Shown: positions 27,651-37,759 of the stretch, piece by piece
How positions within the stretch are numbered: the first letter of the stretch is position 1
Layout of the letters: each line of letters opens with the position of its first letter
Source of the DNA: Pseudomonadota bacterium
GTDB taxonomy: Bacteria > Pseudomonadota > Gammaproteobacteria > Burkholderiales > Burkholderiaceae_B
Reading direction: 5' to 3'
Length of the DNA: 64,000 nt
Assembly: GCA_023425645.1 (NCBI GenBank)
Contig: JAFACG010000006.1
Coordinates: 36,691-100,690 of the forward strand
The notes under the pieces: model-generated
What the model saw: the letters and a program-made list of their open reading frames with translations, nothing else
Databases searched by the model: none
What the model was told of the DNA's origin: nothing
Position numbers and translations under genes: made by a program

Positions 27651-28049
27651 ATGGCCAAAGCTTCTAGCAGCGCTTCTCGCGCACGCAAGAAAGTCAAAAA
27701 GAGCGTGTCGGACGGTATCGCACACGTCCACGCTTCTTTCAACAACACGATCATCACGATCACTGACCGTCAGGGCAATGCTTTGTCCTGGGCTACGTCG
27801 GGTGGCGCGGGCTTCAAGGGCTCGCGCAAATCCACGCCGTTCGCCGCGCAGGTTGCCGCTGAAACAGCCGGCCGCACTGCCATGGAATACGGCATCAAAA
27901 ATCTGGAAGTTCGCATCAAGGGCCCCGGCCCAGGCCGTGAATCGTCTGTGCGCGCTCTGAATGCTCTGGGTATCAAGATCACCAGCATTGCAGACATCAC
28001 GCCGATTCCACATAACGGCTGCCGTCCGCCCAAGCGTCGTCGCATCTAA
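27651..28049 (+). CDS. rpsK: 30S ribosomal protein S11
   Basis: 132 residues; contains [20 protein letters not shown] and the C-terminal signature [20 protein letters not shown] of uS11. S11 lines the platform near the E site. It starts 14 nt after rpsM. Confidence 0.98.
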   Translation: MAKASSSASRARKKVKKSVSDGIAHVHASFNNTIITITDRQGNALSWATSGGAGFKGSRKSTPFAAQVAAETAGRTAMEYGIKNLEVRIKGPGPGRESSVRALNALGIKITSIADITPIPHNGCRPPKRRRI

Positions 28050-28060
28050 GGGGAAGCTAC

Positions 28061-28684
28061 GTGGCTCGTTATATTGGACCAAAATGCAAACTCTCGCGCC
28101 GCGAGGGTACCGATCTGTTTCTGAAGAGCGCCCGCCGCTCGCTCGATTCCAAGTGCAAGCTGGAATCGCGTCCTGGTCAGCACGGCCGCACCTCCGGTGC
28201 CCGCACGTCTGACTTCGGCCTGCAGCTGCGCGAAAAGCAAAAGCTCAAGCGCATGTACGGCGTGCTGGAAAAGCAGTTCCGCAAGTACTACGTCGAAGCC
28301 GACCGCCGTCGTGGCAACACCGGTGAAACGCTGATCCAGCTGCTGGAATCCCGCCTGGACAACGTCGTCTACCGCATGGGCTTCGGCTCCACGCGTGCAG
28401 AAGCTCGCCAGCTGGTGAACCACCGCGCCATCGAAGTCAACGGTCACACCGCTGACATCGCTTCCATGCTGATCAAGGCCGGCGACGTGGTTGCCGTCCG
28501 CGAAAAGGCCAAGTCCCAGTCCCGCATCAAGGAATCCCTGGAACTGGCCTCCAGCAATGGTCTGCCGCAGTGGGTCGAAGTCGACGCCAGCAAGCTGTCC
28601 GGCGTCTTCAAGCAAGCCCCCGATCGCGCTGATGTCGCTCACGACATCAACGAATCGCTGGTTGTCGAGTTGTACTCGCGTTAA
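28061..28684 (+). CDS. rpsD: 30S ribosomal protein S4
   Basis: 207 residues starting at GTG 28061 (AAGGGGAAGC upstream). It begins [20 protein letters not shown] and holds the S4 RNA-binding domain around [21 protein letters not shown]4 nucleates 30S assembly and, in E. coli, represses the alpha operon. It lacks the N-terminal zinc cysteines of the C+ form. A large hairpin lies between it and rpoA. Confidence 0.98.
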   Translation: MARYIGPKCKLSRREGTDLFLKSARRSLDSKCKLESRPGQHGRTSGARTSDFGLQLREKQKLKRMYGVLEKQFRKYYVEADRRRGNTGETLIQLLESRLDNVVYRMGFGSTRAEARQLVNHRAIEVNGHTADIASMLIKAGDVVAVREKAKSQSRIKESLELASSNGLPQWVEVDASKLSGVFKQAPDRADVAHDINESLVVELYSR

Positions 28685-28721
28685 TTTTTCCGCGAACAAG
28701 GCTCCAACAGTTCAGCAAAGC

Positions 28722-28755
28722 AAGCCCACTTCCCGATTCTTCGGCAAGTGGGCTT
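28722..28755 (+). other. Strong hairpin between rpsD and rpoA
   Basis: AAGCCCACTT pairs perfectly with AAGTGGGCTT; inside, after one C-C mismatch, CCGA pairs with TCGG around a TTCT tetraloop. There is no T-run after it, so it is better read as an attenuator, RNase site or mRNA stabiliser that tunes rpoA relative to the r-protein genes. Confidence 0.6.
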
Positions 28756-28837
28756 TGCGGTACTTCCTCGCTGGCTTAGGCCAGTTTCCGTCAGCCTTAT
28801 CGGTGTAACGAGCCGAGGGTATTGAAAAGGAAATCGA

Positions 28838-29821
28838 ATGTCTCAAGGTTTTTTGAAACCCCGTTCCATTGAAGTTGAACCCATCAGCAAGAATCACGCC
28901 AAGGTGATCATGGAGCCCTTCGAGCGCGGCTACGGCCACACGCTGGGCAACGCACTGCGTCGTATCCTGCTGTCCTCCATGACCGGCTACGCACCCACCG
29001 AAGTGCAGATCACCGGCGTGGTGCATGAATACTCCACGTTGCCCGGCGTTGGCGAAGACGTGGTCGACATTCTGCTCAACCTCAAGGGCGTGGTCTTCAA
29101 GCTGCACAGCCGTGAAGAAGTCACCCTGATCCTGCGCAAGGAAGGCGCCGGCCAGGTTCTGGCCAGCGACATCGAGCTGCCGCACGATGTCGAGATCATC
29201 AATCCCAATCATGTCATCGCCACGCTGACCGACGACGGCAAGCTGGAAATGCAGATCAAGGTCGAGCAAGGCCGCGGCTATGTGCCCGGCAACGTGCGCG
29301 CCCTGGCTGATGATCGCACCCACACCATTGGCCGCATTGTGCTGGACGCGTCCTACAGCCCCGTGCGTCGCGTGAGCTACGCGGTCGAGAACGCCCGTGT
29401 GGAACAGCGCACCGATCTGGACAAGCTGGTCCTGGACATCGAAACCAACGGCGTGATCTCGCCCGAGGAAGCCGTGCGCCAGTCCGCCCGCATCCTGATG
29501 GACCAGATCTCCGTGTTTGCCGCCCTGGAAGGCGTGGGCGATGCCTACCAAGCGCCTGTACGCGGCGCGCCGCAGATCGATCCCGTCCTGCTGCGTCCCG
29601 TAGACGATCTGGAACTGACGGTTCGTTCGGCCAACTGCCTGAAAGCCGAAAATATCTACTACATCGGCGATCTGATCCAGCGCACCGAAAACGAACTGCT
29701 CAAGACTCCGAACCTGGGCCGCAAGTCCCTGAACGAGATCAAGGAAGTTCTGGCCGCGCGTGGCCTGACTCTGGGCATGAAGCTCGAGAACTGGCCTCCA
29801 CTGGGTCTGGAACGTCCCTAA
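28838..29821 (+). CDS. rpoA: DNA-directed RNA polymerase subunit alpha
   Basis: 327 residues, the normal length. The N-terminal dimerisation domain contains [20 protein letters not shown]; after a linker the C-terminal domain carries [20 protein letters not shown] and [14 protein letters not shown], the UP-element and activator-contacting surface. It is preceded by 153 nt containing a hairpin and followed by 148 nt before rplQ. Confidence 0.98.
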   Translation: MSQGFLKPRSIEVEPISKNHAKVIMEPFERGYGHTLGNALRRILLSSMTGYAPTEVQITGVVHEYSTLPGVGEDVVDILLNLKGVVFKLHSREEVTLILRKEGAGQVLASDIELPHDVEIINPNHVIATLTDDGKLEMQIKVEQGRGYVPGNVRALADDRTHTIGRIVLDASYSPVRRVSYAVENARVEQRTDLDKLVLDIETNGVISPEEAVRQSARILMDQISVFAALEGVGDAYQAPVRGAPQIDPVLLRPVDDLELTVRSANCLKAENIYYIGDLIQRTENELLKTPNLGRKSLNEIKEVLAARGLTLGMKLENWPPLGLERP

Positions 29822-29917
29822 GCAGTAAAAACAGGGCGATGGCGCGCCCAAAAGTGTGCTATTGTCCTGTGTTGCCCATCCGGTCCGCAGCCTTGCTGAT
29901 AGAAGAACCGGGTTTAC

Positions 29918-29939
29918 GCGTGCCGCATGTGCGGCGCGC
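29918..29939 (+). other. Hairpin between rpoA and rplQ
   Basis: GCGTGCCGC pairs with GCGGCGCGC (9 bp, one G-U) around ATGT, 30 nt upstream of rplQ. With no following T-run it is likely a leader or processing structure in the rpoA-rplQ mRNA. Confidence 0.45.
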
Positions 29940-29969
29940 CAATTAGATTCATTTCATTAGGAAATCATC

Positions 29970-30356
29970 ATGCGTCACCGTCACGGTCTTCGTAAACTGA
30001 ATCGTACCAGCAGCCACCGTCTGGCCATGTTCCGCAACATGTCCGTCTCCCTGCTGACCCACGAAGCCATCAAAACCACCCTGCCCAAGGCCAAAGAGCT
30101 GCGCCGCGTGGTCGAGCCCCTGATCACCCTGGCCAAGAACCCAACCGTGGCCAACCGTCGTCTGGCGTTTGCCCGTCTGCGCGATCGCGACGCCGTGACC
30201 AAGCTGTTCGACGTCATCGGCCCTCGCTTCCAAGAGCGCAACGGTGGTTACACCCGCATCCTGAAGATGGGTTTCCGTCAGGGCGACAATGCTCCCATGG
30301 CTTTCATGGAGCTGGTCGACCGTCCAGAAGCCCAGGAAGAAGCCGCCGCTGAATAA
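29970..30356 (+). CDS. rplQ: 50S ribosomal protein L17
   Basis: 128 residues beginning [20 protein letters not shown], the invariant bL17 N-terminus, and including [21 protein letters not shown]17 lies near the tunnel exit. It is the last gene of the alpha operon and is followed 29 nt later by an intrinsic terminator. Confidence 0.98.
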   Translation: MRHRHGLRKLNRTSSHRLAMFRNMSVSLLTHEAIKTTLPKAKELRRVVEPLITLAKNPTVANRRLAFARLRDRDAVTKLFDVIGPRFQERNGGYTRILKMGFRQGDNAPMAFMELVDRPEAQEEAAAE

Positions 30357-30385
30357 GCGCCGCTTTTTTCGGCAATGAGCTTGTA

Positions 30386-30411
30386 ACGGGCCCTTCGGGG
30401 CCCGTTTTTTT
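30386..30411 (+). terminator. Intrinsic terminator of the alpha operon
   Basis: ACGGGCCC, tetraloop TTCG, GGGCCCGT, then a run of seven T. This is a textbook Rho-independent terminator closing the ribosomal block. Confidence 0.93.
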
Positions 30412-30441
30412 ATGGCTTTAATTACTCCAAGTAATTGCCAT
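30412..30441. other. Imperfect palindrome directly after the rplQ terminator
   Basis: ATGGC-ttt-AATTACT-cca-AGTAATT-GCCAT: twelve of fifteen left-arm bases pair with the right arm, with a 3-nt bulge. It is AT-rich and lies about 180 nt before the monooxygenase gene, so an operator is possible; no function is known to me. Confidence 0.4.
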
Positions 30442-30491
30442 ATAAGGGTTTTTACTAAGGGCCACAGGACGAAACATTTTACAATTCAAAT

Positions 30492-30521
30492 AAGTGCAGG
30501 CATTCGATAAAGCCTGCACTT
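30492..30521. promoter_or_regulatory. 10-bp inverted repeat upstream of flavin monooxygenase
   Basis: AAGTGCAGGC and GCCTGCACTT are exact inverted repeats separated by 10 nt, about 100 nt before the monooxygenase start. Half-sites spaced about two helical turns apart suit a dimeric regulator; a terminator without a clear T-run is the alternative. Confidence 0.45.
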
Positions 30522-30622
30522 CTCGGATAGTGAGCGTCTGCCGGCCTTCCTAAAATCTGCTCCATGCCGGGCCCGCCAGCGTGGCGGCCTGCATCAGGAC
30601 AATGACTATCGGGAGACCTGCC

Positions 30623-31708
30623 ATGGCACAGAACACATTGCTCACACACGACAAATTCCTGCTCGGCACCTTCGCCACCAATTGCGGCGGCGGCATGACG
30701 GTGTCCACCTTGCCCGACCGCTGGCAGGCCACCTGGGAAAACAACCTGAAGCTTGGCCGTCTGCTGGATGAGGCCGGCATCGATTTCATGCTGCCCATCG
30801 CCCGCTGGATCGGCTACGGCGGCCAGACCGATTTCCATGGCTATGTGCTGGAAACCGTGACCTGGGCGACGGCATTGCTGGCCAATACGCGCAATATCAG
30901 CGTGTTCGCCACGGTCCATACGGTCGCCAATCATCCCGTCGTGCTGGCCAAGCAGATCGCCACCATGGCCCAGATGAGCGGCAACCGCGTGGGCCTGAAC
31001 ATCGTGGCAGGCTGGAACAAGCCCGAGTACGACGCCCTGGGCCTGGACCTGCCCGACGATCACGAAACCCGCTATGGTTATGCCCAGGAATGGTTCGACC
31101 TGATCAAGAAGATCTGGCACCACGAAGACCGCTTCGACTGGAACGGGCAGTATTTCAAGGCCAAGGGCGTCTATGGCAATCCGCGCCCCGAGTTCGATCC
31201 GCCCATCTTCAATGCGGCCGGATCGGGGCAGGGCCGCGAGTTCGCCAGCCGCAACGCCAATTTCTTGTTCACGCCGGCCATGGAGCTGGATCGCTCGGCC
31301 AAGGAAGTGGCCGAGCTCAAGGCCCAGGGCCGGGCGCAGGGCCGCAAGGTGGACGTCATGACCTTCTCGCATGTGGTCTGCCGTCCGACCGAGGCCGAGG
31401 CCAAGGCTGAATGGCAGCGCATCCTGGACAACACCGATGAAGGCGCCGTGGACAATCTGATGCGCCTGCAGTTCGCCCACGCGCATTCCTTCCCGCATGA
31501 ACTGCTGGCCCAGATCCGCGAGCGCATGGCGGCCGGCCATGGCGGCTTCCCGCTGGTGGGCACGCCCGAGCAGGTGGCCGACGGCCTTTGCGCCCTGCAC
31601 CGGGCGGGCTTCCGGGGAACAACCCTGTCGTTTGTCGACTATGTGCAAGAGTTTCCGTACTTCCGTGATACTGTGCTGCCCTTGCTCCGGCAGCGCGGCA
31701 TCCGTTGA
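30623..31708 (+). CDS. LLM-class FMN-dependent monooxygenase
   Basis: Luciferase-like TIM-barrel monooxygenase of 361 residues. It shows ARWIGYGG near the N-terminus, ISVFATVHTVANHPVVLAKQ, the family stretch NRVGLNIVAGWNKPEYDALG, and a C-terminal LVGTPEQVADGL. It resembles the RutA/SfnG/SsuD branch, which cleaves C-S or C-N bonds or oxidises pyrimidines using reduced FMN; the substrate is not readable here. The ATG at 30623 has GGGAG 7 nt upstream and is preferred to an in-frame ATG at 30581. The flavin reductase gene 144 nt downstream would supply reduced FMN. Confidence 0.87.
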   Translation: MAQNTLLTHDKFLLGTFATNCGGGMTVSTLPDRWQATWENNLKLGRLLDEAGIDFMLPIARWIGYGGQTDFHGYVLETVTWATALLANTRNISVFATVHTVANHPVVLAKQIATMAQMSGNRVGLNIVAGWNKPEYDALGLDLPDDHETRYGYAQEWFDLIKKIWHHEDRFDWNGQYFKAKGVYGNPRPEFDPPIFNAAGSGQGREFASRNANFLFTPAMELDRSAKEVAELKAQGRAQGRKVDVMTFSHVVCRPTEAEAKAEWQRILDNTDEGAVDNLMRLQFAHAHSFPHELLAQIRERMAAGHGGFPLVGTPEQVADGLCALHRAGFRGTTLSFVDYVQEFPYFRDTVLPLLRQRGIR

Positions 31709-31710
31709 CC

Positions 31711-31827
31711 ACGCGCCTGTGTGCAGGCCTTGCCTTGAACGGCGAGGCCGCGCCGGGCTGGATCGATACGGCGCGAAGGCGCCACTGAATCGCGGCGGGC
31801 AAGCTCCGGTCCTGGGCCGGAGCTTGC
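31711..31827 (+). promoter_or_regulatory. Structured repeat element, copy A
   Basis: First of three related elements. Helix 1: GGCCTTG (31726) with CGAGGCC (31743), 10-nt loop. Helix 2: GAT/ATC outer pairs and GGCGC/GCGCC inner pairs around GAAG (31765-31791), with a 3-nt bulge ACT. Helix 3: an 11-bp perfect stem GCAAGCTCCGG/CCGGAGCTTGC (31799-31827). It starts right after the monooxygenase stop and ends 25 nt before the flavin reductase ATG, so it would be part of the intercistronic mRNA. Confidence 0.6.
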
Positions 31828-31852
31828 GTGCCTGGAACAGATAAGGTGAATC

Positions 31853-32401
31853 ATGCCTGTTGAATTGGCTCCTCCCATACAGATTGAAGAAGCGCTGCGC
31901 ACTCCCGTCGTCTCGGCGGAGCAGTTCAAGCAGGCCATGCGTCACCTGGGCGGCACCGCCAACGTCATCACCGTGGAACATGAGGGCCGGCGCAGTGGTT
32001 TGACCGCCACCTCGGTGACGTCGGTGGCGGCCGACCCGGCGGAAGTGCTGGTGTGCGTCAACCAGAGCTCCTCGTCCTGGCCGCTGCTGCGCGACAGCGG
32101 TCTGTTCGGCGTCAATATCCTGGGCGCCGAGCAGGCGGGCCTGGCGCTGCAGTTCGCCGGTTTCAAAGGCGAGCAGGGCGAGGCGCGCTATGCGGGCCAT
32201 GACTGGCTGCGCACCGAGCATGGCGTCTGGCTGGCGCGCCAGGCCCCGGCCGCGCTGGCCTGCCAGGTCGTGGAGATCGTCGAGCGCCACAGTCACGCCC
32301 TGGTGCTGGGCCGGGTGCTGCAGGTGCACCACGCCGAGCAAGTCCAGGACTCGCCGCTGCTGTACTGGCAGGGCCGTTTCGGTCGCTTCCAGGACCAGTA
32401 G
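31853..32401 (+). CDS. Flavin reductase family protein (FMN:NADH oxidoreductase)
   Basis: 182 residues, the flavin-reductase-like split-barrel fold seen in HpaC, RutF and DszD. Typical parts are FKQAMRHLGGTANVITVEHE, the FMN-binding SGLTATSVTSVAADPAEVLV and FGVNILGAEQAGLALQFAG. It reduces free FMN with NAD(P)H for a partner oxygenase, here most likely the monooxygenase upstream. AAGGTGAA precedes the ATG. Element A lies in the gap between the two genes. Confidence 0.87.
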   Translation: MPVELAPPIQIEEALRTPVVSAEQFKQAMRHLGGTANVITVEHEGRRSGLTATSVTSVAADPAEVLVCVNQSSSSWPLLRDSGLFGVNILGAEQAGLALQFAGFKGEQGEARYAGHDWLRTEHGVWLARQAPAALACQVVEIVERHSHALVLGRVLQVHHAEQVQDSPLLYWQGRFGRFQDQ

Positions 32402-32531
32402 GCATATCGGCTCAGGTCCGTCCGCACGGTTTTGCCTGCTTGCCGGCAGGGCCTAGGGATAGTCTCGATGTTGCGCTGCGCAAGGCTGTGCCAAGATGGG
32501 CACGGCCTTTTTTTCGCCCATCGCTTCGCTC

Positions 32532-33506
32532 ATGACCTCTTTACTGAAACGCTATGCCCAGCTGCATTCGCAGGATGTGGAGCGCGTTCAGCAGCATATC
32601 TCCCAGGTGTTCTGCCCGCACAGATTGACGCTGGCCGAAGGCCGCCGCGGCCTGGATGCGCGCCTGTTCCTGCGCCAGGGACAGGACGTGGCCTACGGAC
32701 GCCTGCGCTATGGGGCGCAGGTGCGCATCGAGCCCCAGCCCCTGGACGATTTCTATCTGCTGCAGATACCGCTGTGCGGCCAGGAGCAGATACAGACGGC
32801 GCACGGCCGCTTCGCCTCGACTTCTCGTCTGGCGTCCATCATCAGCCCGACGCAGCCCTTCAGCATGGAACACAGCCTGGAGGCCGACAAGCTGTTCGTG
32901 CGCATAGGCCGCCGGGGACTGGAGCGCCATTACCGCGATTATTTCGGCCAGGAGCCGCGCGGCGCGCTGGAATTCCAGCCTTCCATTCCGCTGGACGAAC
33001 CGGGCGGCGCCAGCTTGCGCCGCCTTCTGGACTGGCAGTTCGCGGAGGTGTCGGAGGGCGCGTTGTTCGACCAGCCCCGCCAGGTGCGCCAGTTCGAGCA
33101 GACGCTGGCCTACGCCCTGTTCGAACTGCACGCCCACAACCAGGCCGGGCATCGCGCCGAGGCGGCGCTGCCGCATGTGCTGAGGCGCGCCCTGGAATTC
33201 ATGCAGGGCCATGCGGGCCAGGCGATCGGCATCGTCGACATCGCGCAGGCGGCGGGAGTCAGCGTGCGCAGCCTGTACGCGGGCTTCCGGGACCATCTGG
33301 GCGTCTCGCCCATGGCGCGCCTCAAGCAGATGCGGCTGGAGGCGGCGCGCAGCCAACTGCTGCAGGGCGGCGCATCCGTCACGGACGTGGCGCTGGCCTG
33401 CGGTTTCACGCACCTGGGTCAATTCTCCGCCGACTATCGGCGCTGTTACGGCGAACGCCCCTCCGATACCCTGGCCGGCCGACGCGCTGCGGGCCGGGCC
33501 AGCTGA
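32532..33506 (+). CDS. AraC-family transcriptional regulator
   Basis: About 324 residues. The N-terminal two-thirds resemble the AraC_binding_2 (cupin-like) sensor domain (for example PQPLDDFYLLQIPLCGQEQI); the C-terminal 100 residues are the double helix-turn-helix, with IVDIAQAAGVSVRSLYAGFR and VTDVALACGFTHLGQFSADY, ending FSADYRRCYGERPSDTL. The start is uncertain: ATG 32532 and ATG 32496 are in frame and neither has a clear ribosome binding site. It lies 130 nt after the flavin reductase and may control the monooxygenase pair; the inverted repeat at 30492-30521 is a candidate target. Confidence 0.87.
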   Translation: MTSLLKRYAQLHSQDVERVQQHISQVFCPHRLTLAEGRRGLDARLFLRQGQDVAYGRLRYGAQVRIEPQPLDDFYLLQIPLCGQEQIQTAHGRFASTSRLASIISPTQPFSMEHSLEADKLFVRIGRRGLERHYRDYFGQEPRGALEFQPSIPLDEPGGASLRRLLDWQFAEVSEGALFDQPRQVRQFEQTLAYALFELHAHNQAGHRAEAALPHVLRRALEFMQGHAGQAIGIVDIAQAAGVSVRSLYAGFRDHLGVSPMARLKQMRLEAARSQLLQGGASVTDVALACGFTHLGQFSADYRRCYGERPSDTLAGRRAAGRAS

Positions 33507-33553
33507 ACGCCACGAGTGCGCGCTACACTAGGGGCTCTCGCTTAGGAGCTCGC

Positions 33554-33937
33554 ATGTCCGACACCCCCGCTTCCCCGGAACACGATCTGTCCCTGTCTCT
33601 GGCCGGCCTGGAGCCGCAGCATGTCGTGCTGGCGCAGACCACCGTGCCCGACCTGATGCTGGCCAAGTACATGGCGCATCAACTGGTCGAGGATGGAATC
33701 GTCGCCTGCGCGAACCTTGCGCCGATCGGCTTGTCCATGTACATGTGGCAAGGAGAGCTGCAGGGCGATGAGGAAATCACCCTGACTTTCAAGACCACAG
33801 TCGCCCGGCTTCCGGAACTGGCAGATCGCCTGCGTGCCCAGCACCCTTACGACCTGCCGGAATTGATCGTCCTTCCGGTGGCCGGTGGTTTCACGGCATA
33901 TCTGGATTGGGTGCGCGCGCAGACGCGCGCGGCCTGA
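33554..33937 (+). CDS. cutA: Divalent-cation tolerance protein CutA
   Basis: 127 residues; a CutA1 trimer-forming protein with an N-terminal extension of about 20 residues. The family core is visible: QTTVPDLMLAKYMAHQLVED, ACANLAPIGLSMYMWQGELQ and HPYDLPELIVLPV. The function is not firmly settled; the family is linked to copper tolerance. TTAGGAG lies 7 nt before the ATG. It precedes dsbD, the conserved cutA-dsbD pair. Confidence 0.93.
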   Translation: MSDTPASPEHDLSLSLAGLEPQHVVLAQTTVPDLMLAKYMAHQLVEDGIVACANLAPIGLSMYMWQGELQGDEEITLTFKTTVARLPELADRLRAQHPYDLPELIVLPVAGGFTAYLDWVRAQTRAA

Positions 33938-33974
33938 TCCGTTTGTGCATGCCTTCAAGATCCGGGACCGATTC

Positions 33975-35891
33975 GTGTCGTTGTTGCTGAACCAGACCCC
34001 TCGCCAATTGCCCGCGCCGCGTCTTGGCGCCGTGTTTTTCCTTCTTCTGTTCGTGCTGGCCGGCTGGCTGGCCGCCTGGTCGCCGCAGGCCCGGGCCGAG
34101 GAAGAGTTCCTGGACCCCGAGCAGGCCTTCGTCCTGACCGCCGCCATGAGCGCGCCGGACCAGCTCGATGTGCACTTCCAGATCGCGCCCGGCTATTACA
34201 TGTATCGCAAGCGCTTCGAGTTCACGAGCGCGGACCCCTCCCATCTGGGCGCGCCACAGCTGCCGGACGGCGAGAAAGTCTATGACCCCAATTTCGATGA
34301 AGTCATGGAGGTCTATCGCCAGTCGGTGACGGTGCGCGTGCCCATCCTGGCCGACAGCTCGGCCGGCGGCGAGCTGCAGGTGGACGTGGTCAGCCAGGGC
34401 TGCGCGGACGCCGGCCTGTGCTATTCGCCGTCGACCCAGACCCTGACATTGATTCCGACCGCGCAGGGCTTCGAGGTCGCGGGCCCGTTCGGGGTGCTCA
34501 GCGTTCCCCCGCCCGGCCAGCCCGCCAGCCAGGCGTCCGCCGCCAGCGCCCAGCCTTCGGCCGGCGGCGTGGCCTCGGCCCTGAATCTGAGCGACGTGGG
34601 CCTGGCGGACTACCTGAAGCAGGCCGGCTGGGGCCAGGTGGTGCTGCTCAGCTTCGTGTTCGGCCTGTTGCTGTCGTTCACGCCCTGCGTGCTGCCCATG
34701 GTGCCCATCCTGCTGTCCATCATCGCGGGGCGGCGCGAAACGGCGTCCTCGCGCTGGCACGGGCTGGCCATGGCGTTCGCCTTCGTGCTGGGCCTGTCCC
34801 TGGTCTATACGCTGCTGGGCGTGGCCGCGGGGCTGGTGGGCGCGGGCCTGGCCGCCTGGCTCCAGAAGCCCTGGGTGCTGGGCCTGTTCGCACTCATCCT
34901 GGTGGTGCTGGCCCTGTCCATGCTGGACGTCTTCACTTTCCAGGCGCCTTCTGGTCTGCAGAGCCGCCTGAACGACAAGGTCAACCGCCTGCCCGGCGGA
35001 CGTTTCGGCGGGGTTTTCCTGATGGGCATGCTGTCCGCGCTGATCGTCGGCCCCTGCGTGGCCGCGCCGCTGGCCGGCGTGCTGCTGTTCATCTCCCAGA
35101 CGGGCGACGTCGTGCTGGGCGGCTCGGCGCTGTTCGCCCTGGCCTGGGGTTCGGGCGTGCTGCTGCTGGCGGTGGGCGCAGGGTCCGGGCGTCTGCTGCC
35201 CAAGGCCGGCGCCTGGATGAACAGCGTCAAGACGGCGTTTGGCGTCCTGCTGCTGGCCACGGCATGGTGGATGGTCTCGCCCCTGATGGTTTCTTCCGTT
35301 GCCGTGCTGGGCTGGATCGTGCTGGCCCTGTGGGCCGCGGCCTTGCTGGGCGCCTTCGGGCGCGGCGCCGCGCCGCTGACGGCCTGGTCGGCCTTGCGCC
35401 AGGGCCTGGGCGTCCTGCTGGCCGGCTGGGCGGCGCTGATGCTGATCAGCGTGGCGCTGGGCCGCCCCAGCGTGATCCGGCCGCTGGACGGGTTGAAGAA
35501 CGCGGGCGTGGCCGCGCCGGCTGCCGGCAAGGTCGAATTCCAGCGGATCAAGACCTTGGCGGAGCTGGAGCAGCGCCTGGCCCAGGCCACGCGGCCCGTC
35601 ATGCTGGATTTCTATGCCGACTGGTGCGTGTCCTGCATCGAAATGGAGAACTTCACCTTCAGCGACCCGGCGGTGGCGCAGCGCATGGCGCAGTTCGAGC
35701 TGCTGCAGGCCGACGTCACGGCCAACAACGCCGACGATCGGGCGCTGCTCAAGCAGTTCCGCCTGTTCGGCCCTCCCGGCATCATGTTCTTCGACTCCAA
35801 GGGCCAGTACCTGGACGCCCATCGCGTCATCGGCTTCCAGGACGCGCAGCGCTTTGGCAAGGTGCTGGACCAGGTGTTGGCCGCCGGCTAG
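33975..35891 (+). CDS. dsbD: Thiol:disulfide interchange protein DsbD
   Basis: About 638 residues. A signal/anchor (LGAVFFLLLFVLAGWLAA) leads to the periplasmic alpha domain with the cysteine pair in GCADAGLCYSP; next come eight membrane helices with the redox cysteines in SFTPCVLPMVP and IVGPCVAAPLAG; the C-terminal thioredoxin-like gamma domain has DWCVSCIEMENF. All six electron-relay cysteines are present. DsbD moves reducing power from cytosolic thioredoxin to the periplasm for DsbC and cytochrome c assembly. I chose GTG 33975 (GGGA 7 nt upstream); GTG 33945 is an alternative. Confidence 0.95.
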   Translation: MSLLLNQTPRQLPAPRLGAVFFLLLFVLAGWLAAWSPQARAEEEFLDPEQAFVLTAAMSAPDQLDVHFQIAPGYYMYRKRFEFTSADPSHLGAPQLPDGEKVYDPNFDEVMEVYRQSVTVRVPILADSSAGGELQVDVVSQGCADAGLCYSPSTQTLTLIPTAQGFEVAGPFGVLSVPPPGQPASQASAASAQPSAGGVASALNLSDVGLADYLKQAGWGQVVLLSFVFGLLLSFTPCVLPMVPILLSIIAGRRETASSRWHGLAMAFAFVLGLSLVYTLLGVAAGLVGAGLAAWLQKPWVLGLFALILVVLALSMLDVFTFQAPSGLQSRLNDKVNRLPGGRFGGVFLMGMLSALIVGPCVAAPLAGVLLFISQTGDVVLGGSALFALAWGSGVLLLAVGAGSGRLLPKAGAWMNSVKTAFGVLLLATAWWMVSPLMVSSVAVLGWIVLALWAAALLGAFGRGAAPLTAWSALRQGLGVLLAGWAALMLISVALGRPSVIRPLDGLKNAGVAAPAAGKVEFQRIKTLAELEQRLAQATRPVMLDFYADWCVSCIEMENFTFSDPAVAQRMAQFELLQADVTANNADDRALLKQFRLFGPPGIMFFDSKGQYLDAHRVIGFQDAQRFGKVLDQVLAAG

Positions 35892-35918
35892 GCGCGCCGC
35901 GTCCGGGCGCAACAAAAA

Positions 35919-35946
35919 ACGCAGCCCGGGAGCTGCGTTTTTTTTT
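35919..35946. terminator. Bidirectional intrinsic terminator between dsbD and hemB
   Basis: ACGCAGC pairs with GCTGCGT around CCGGGA, flanked by six A on the left and nine T on the right, so it serves both dsbD (plus) and hemB (minus). Confidence 0.9.
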
Positions 35947-35962
35947 GTCCGCCACGTGCGGA

Positions 35963-37602
<1,640 letters not shown>

Positions 37603-37640
37603 GGTTGCAGCGTAATTCCATATTGGTTCAGCGCCTATTG

Positions 37641-37646
37641 TATAAT
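37641..37646 (+). promoter_or_regulatory. Candidate -10 element for cytochrome c4
   Basis: A perfect TATAAT lies in the engB-c4 gap, 113 nt before the c4 start. No convincing -35 hexamer is spaced at 16-18 nt, so the promoter may rely on other contacts. Confidence 0.4.
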
Positions 37647-37759
37647 CTGTCGATTTGAAACAGTAACGTCGTGTACACCCCCGATCTTACCGGCGGTCTA
37701 CGGCGGGTTTTGCGGGGCGCATGCGGCACCCCGATTGAATCGCGATTGTCGAGGTCCTA

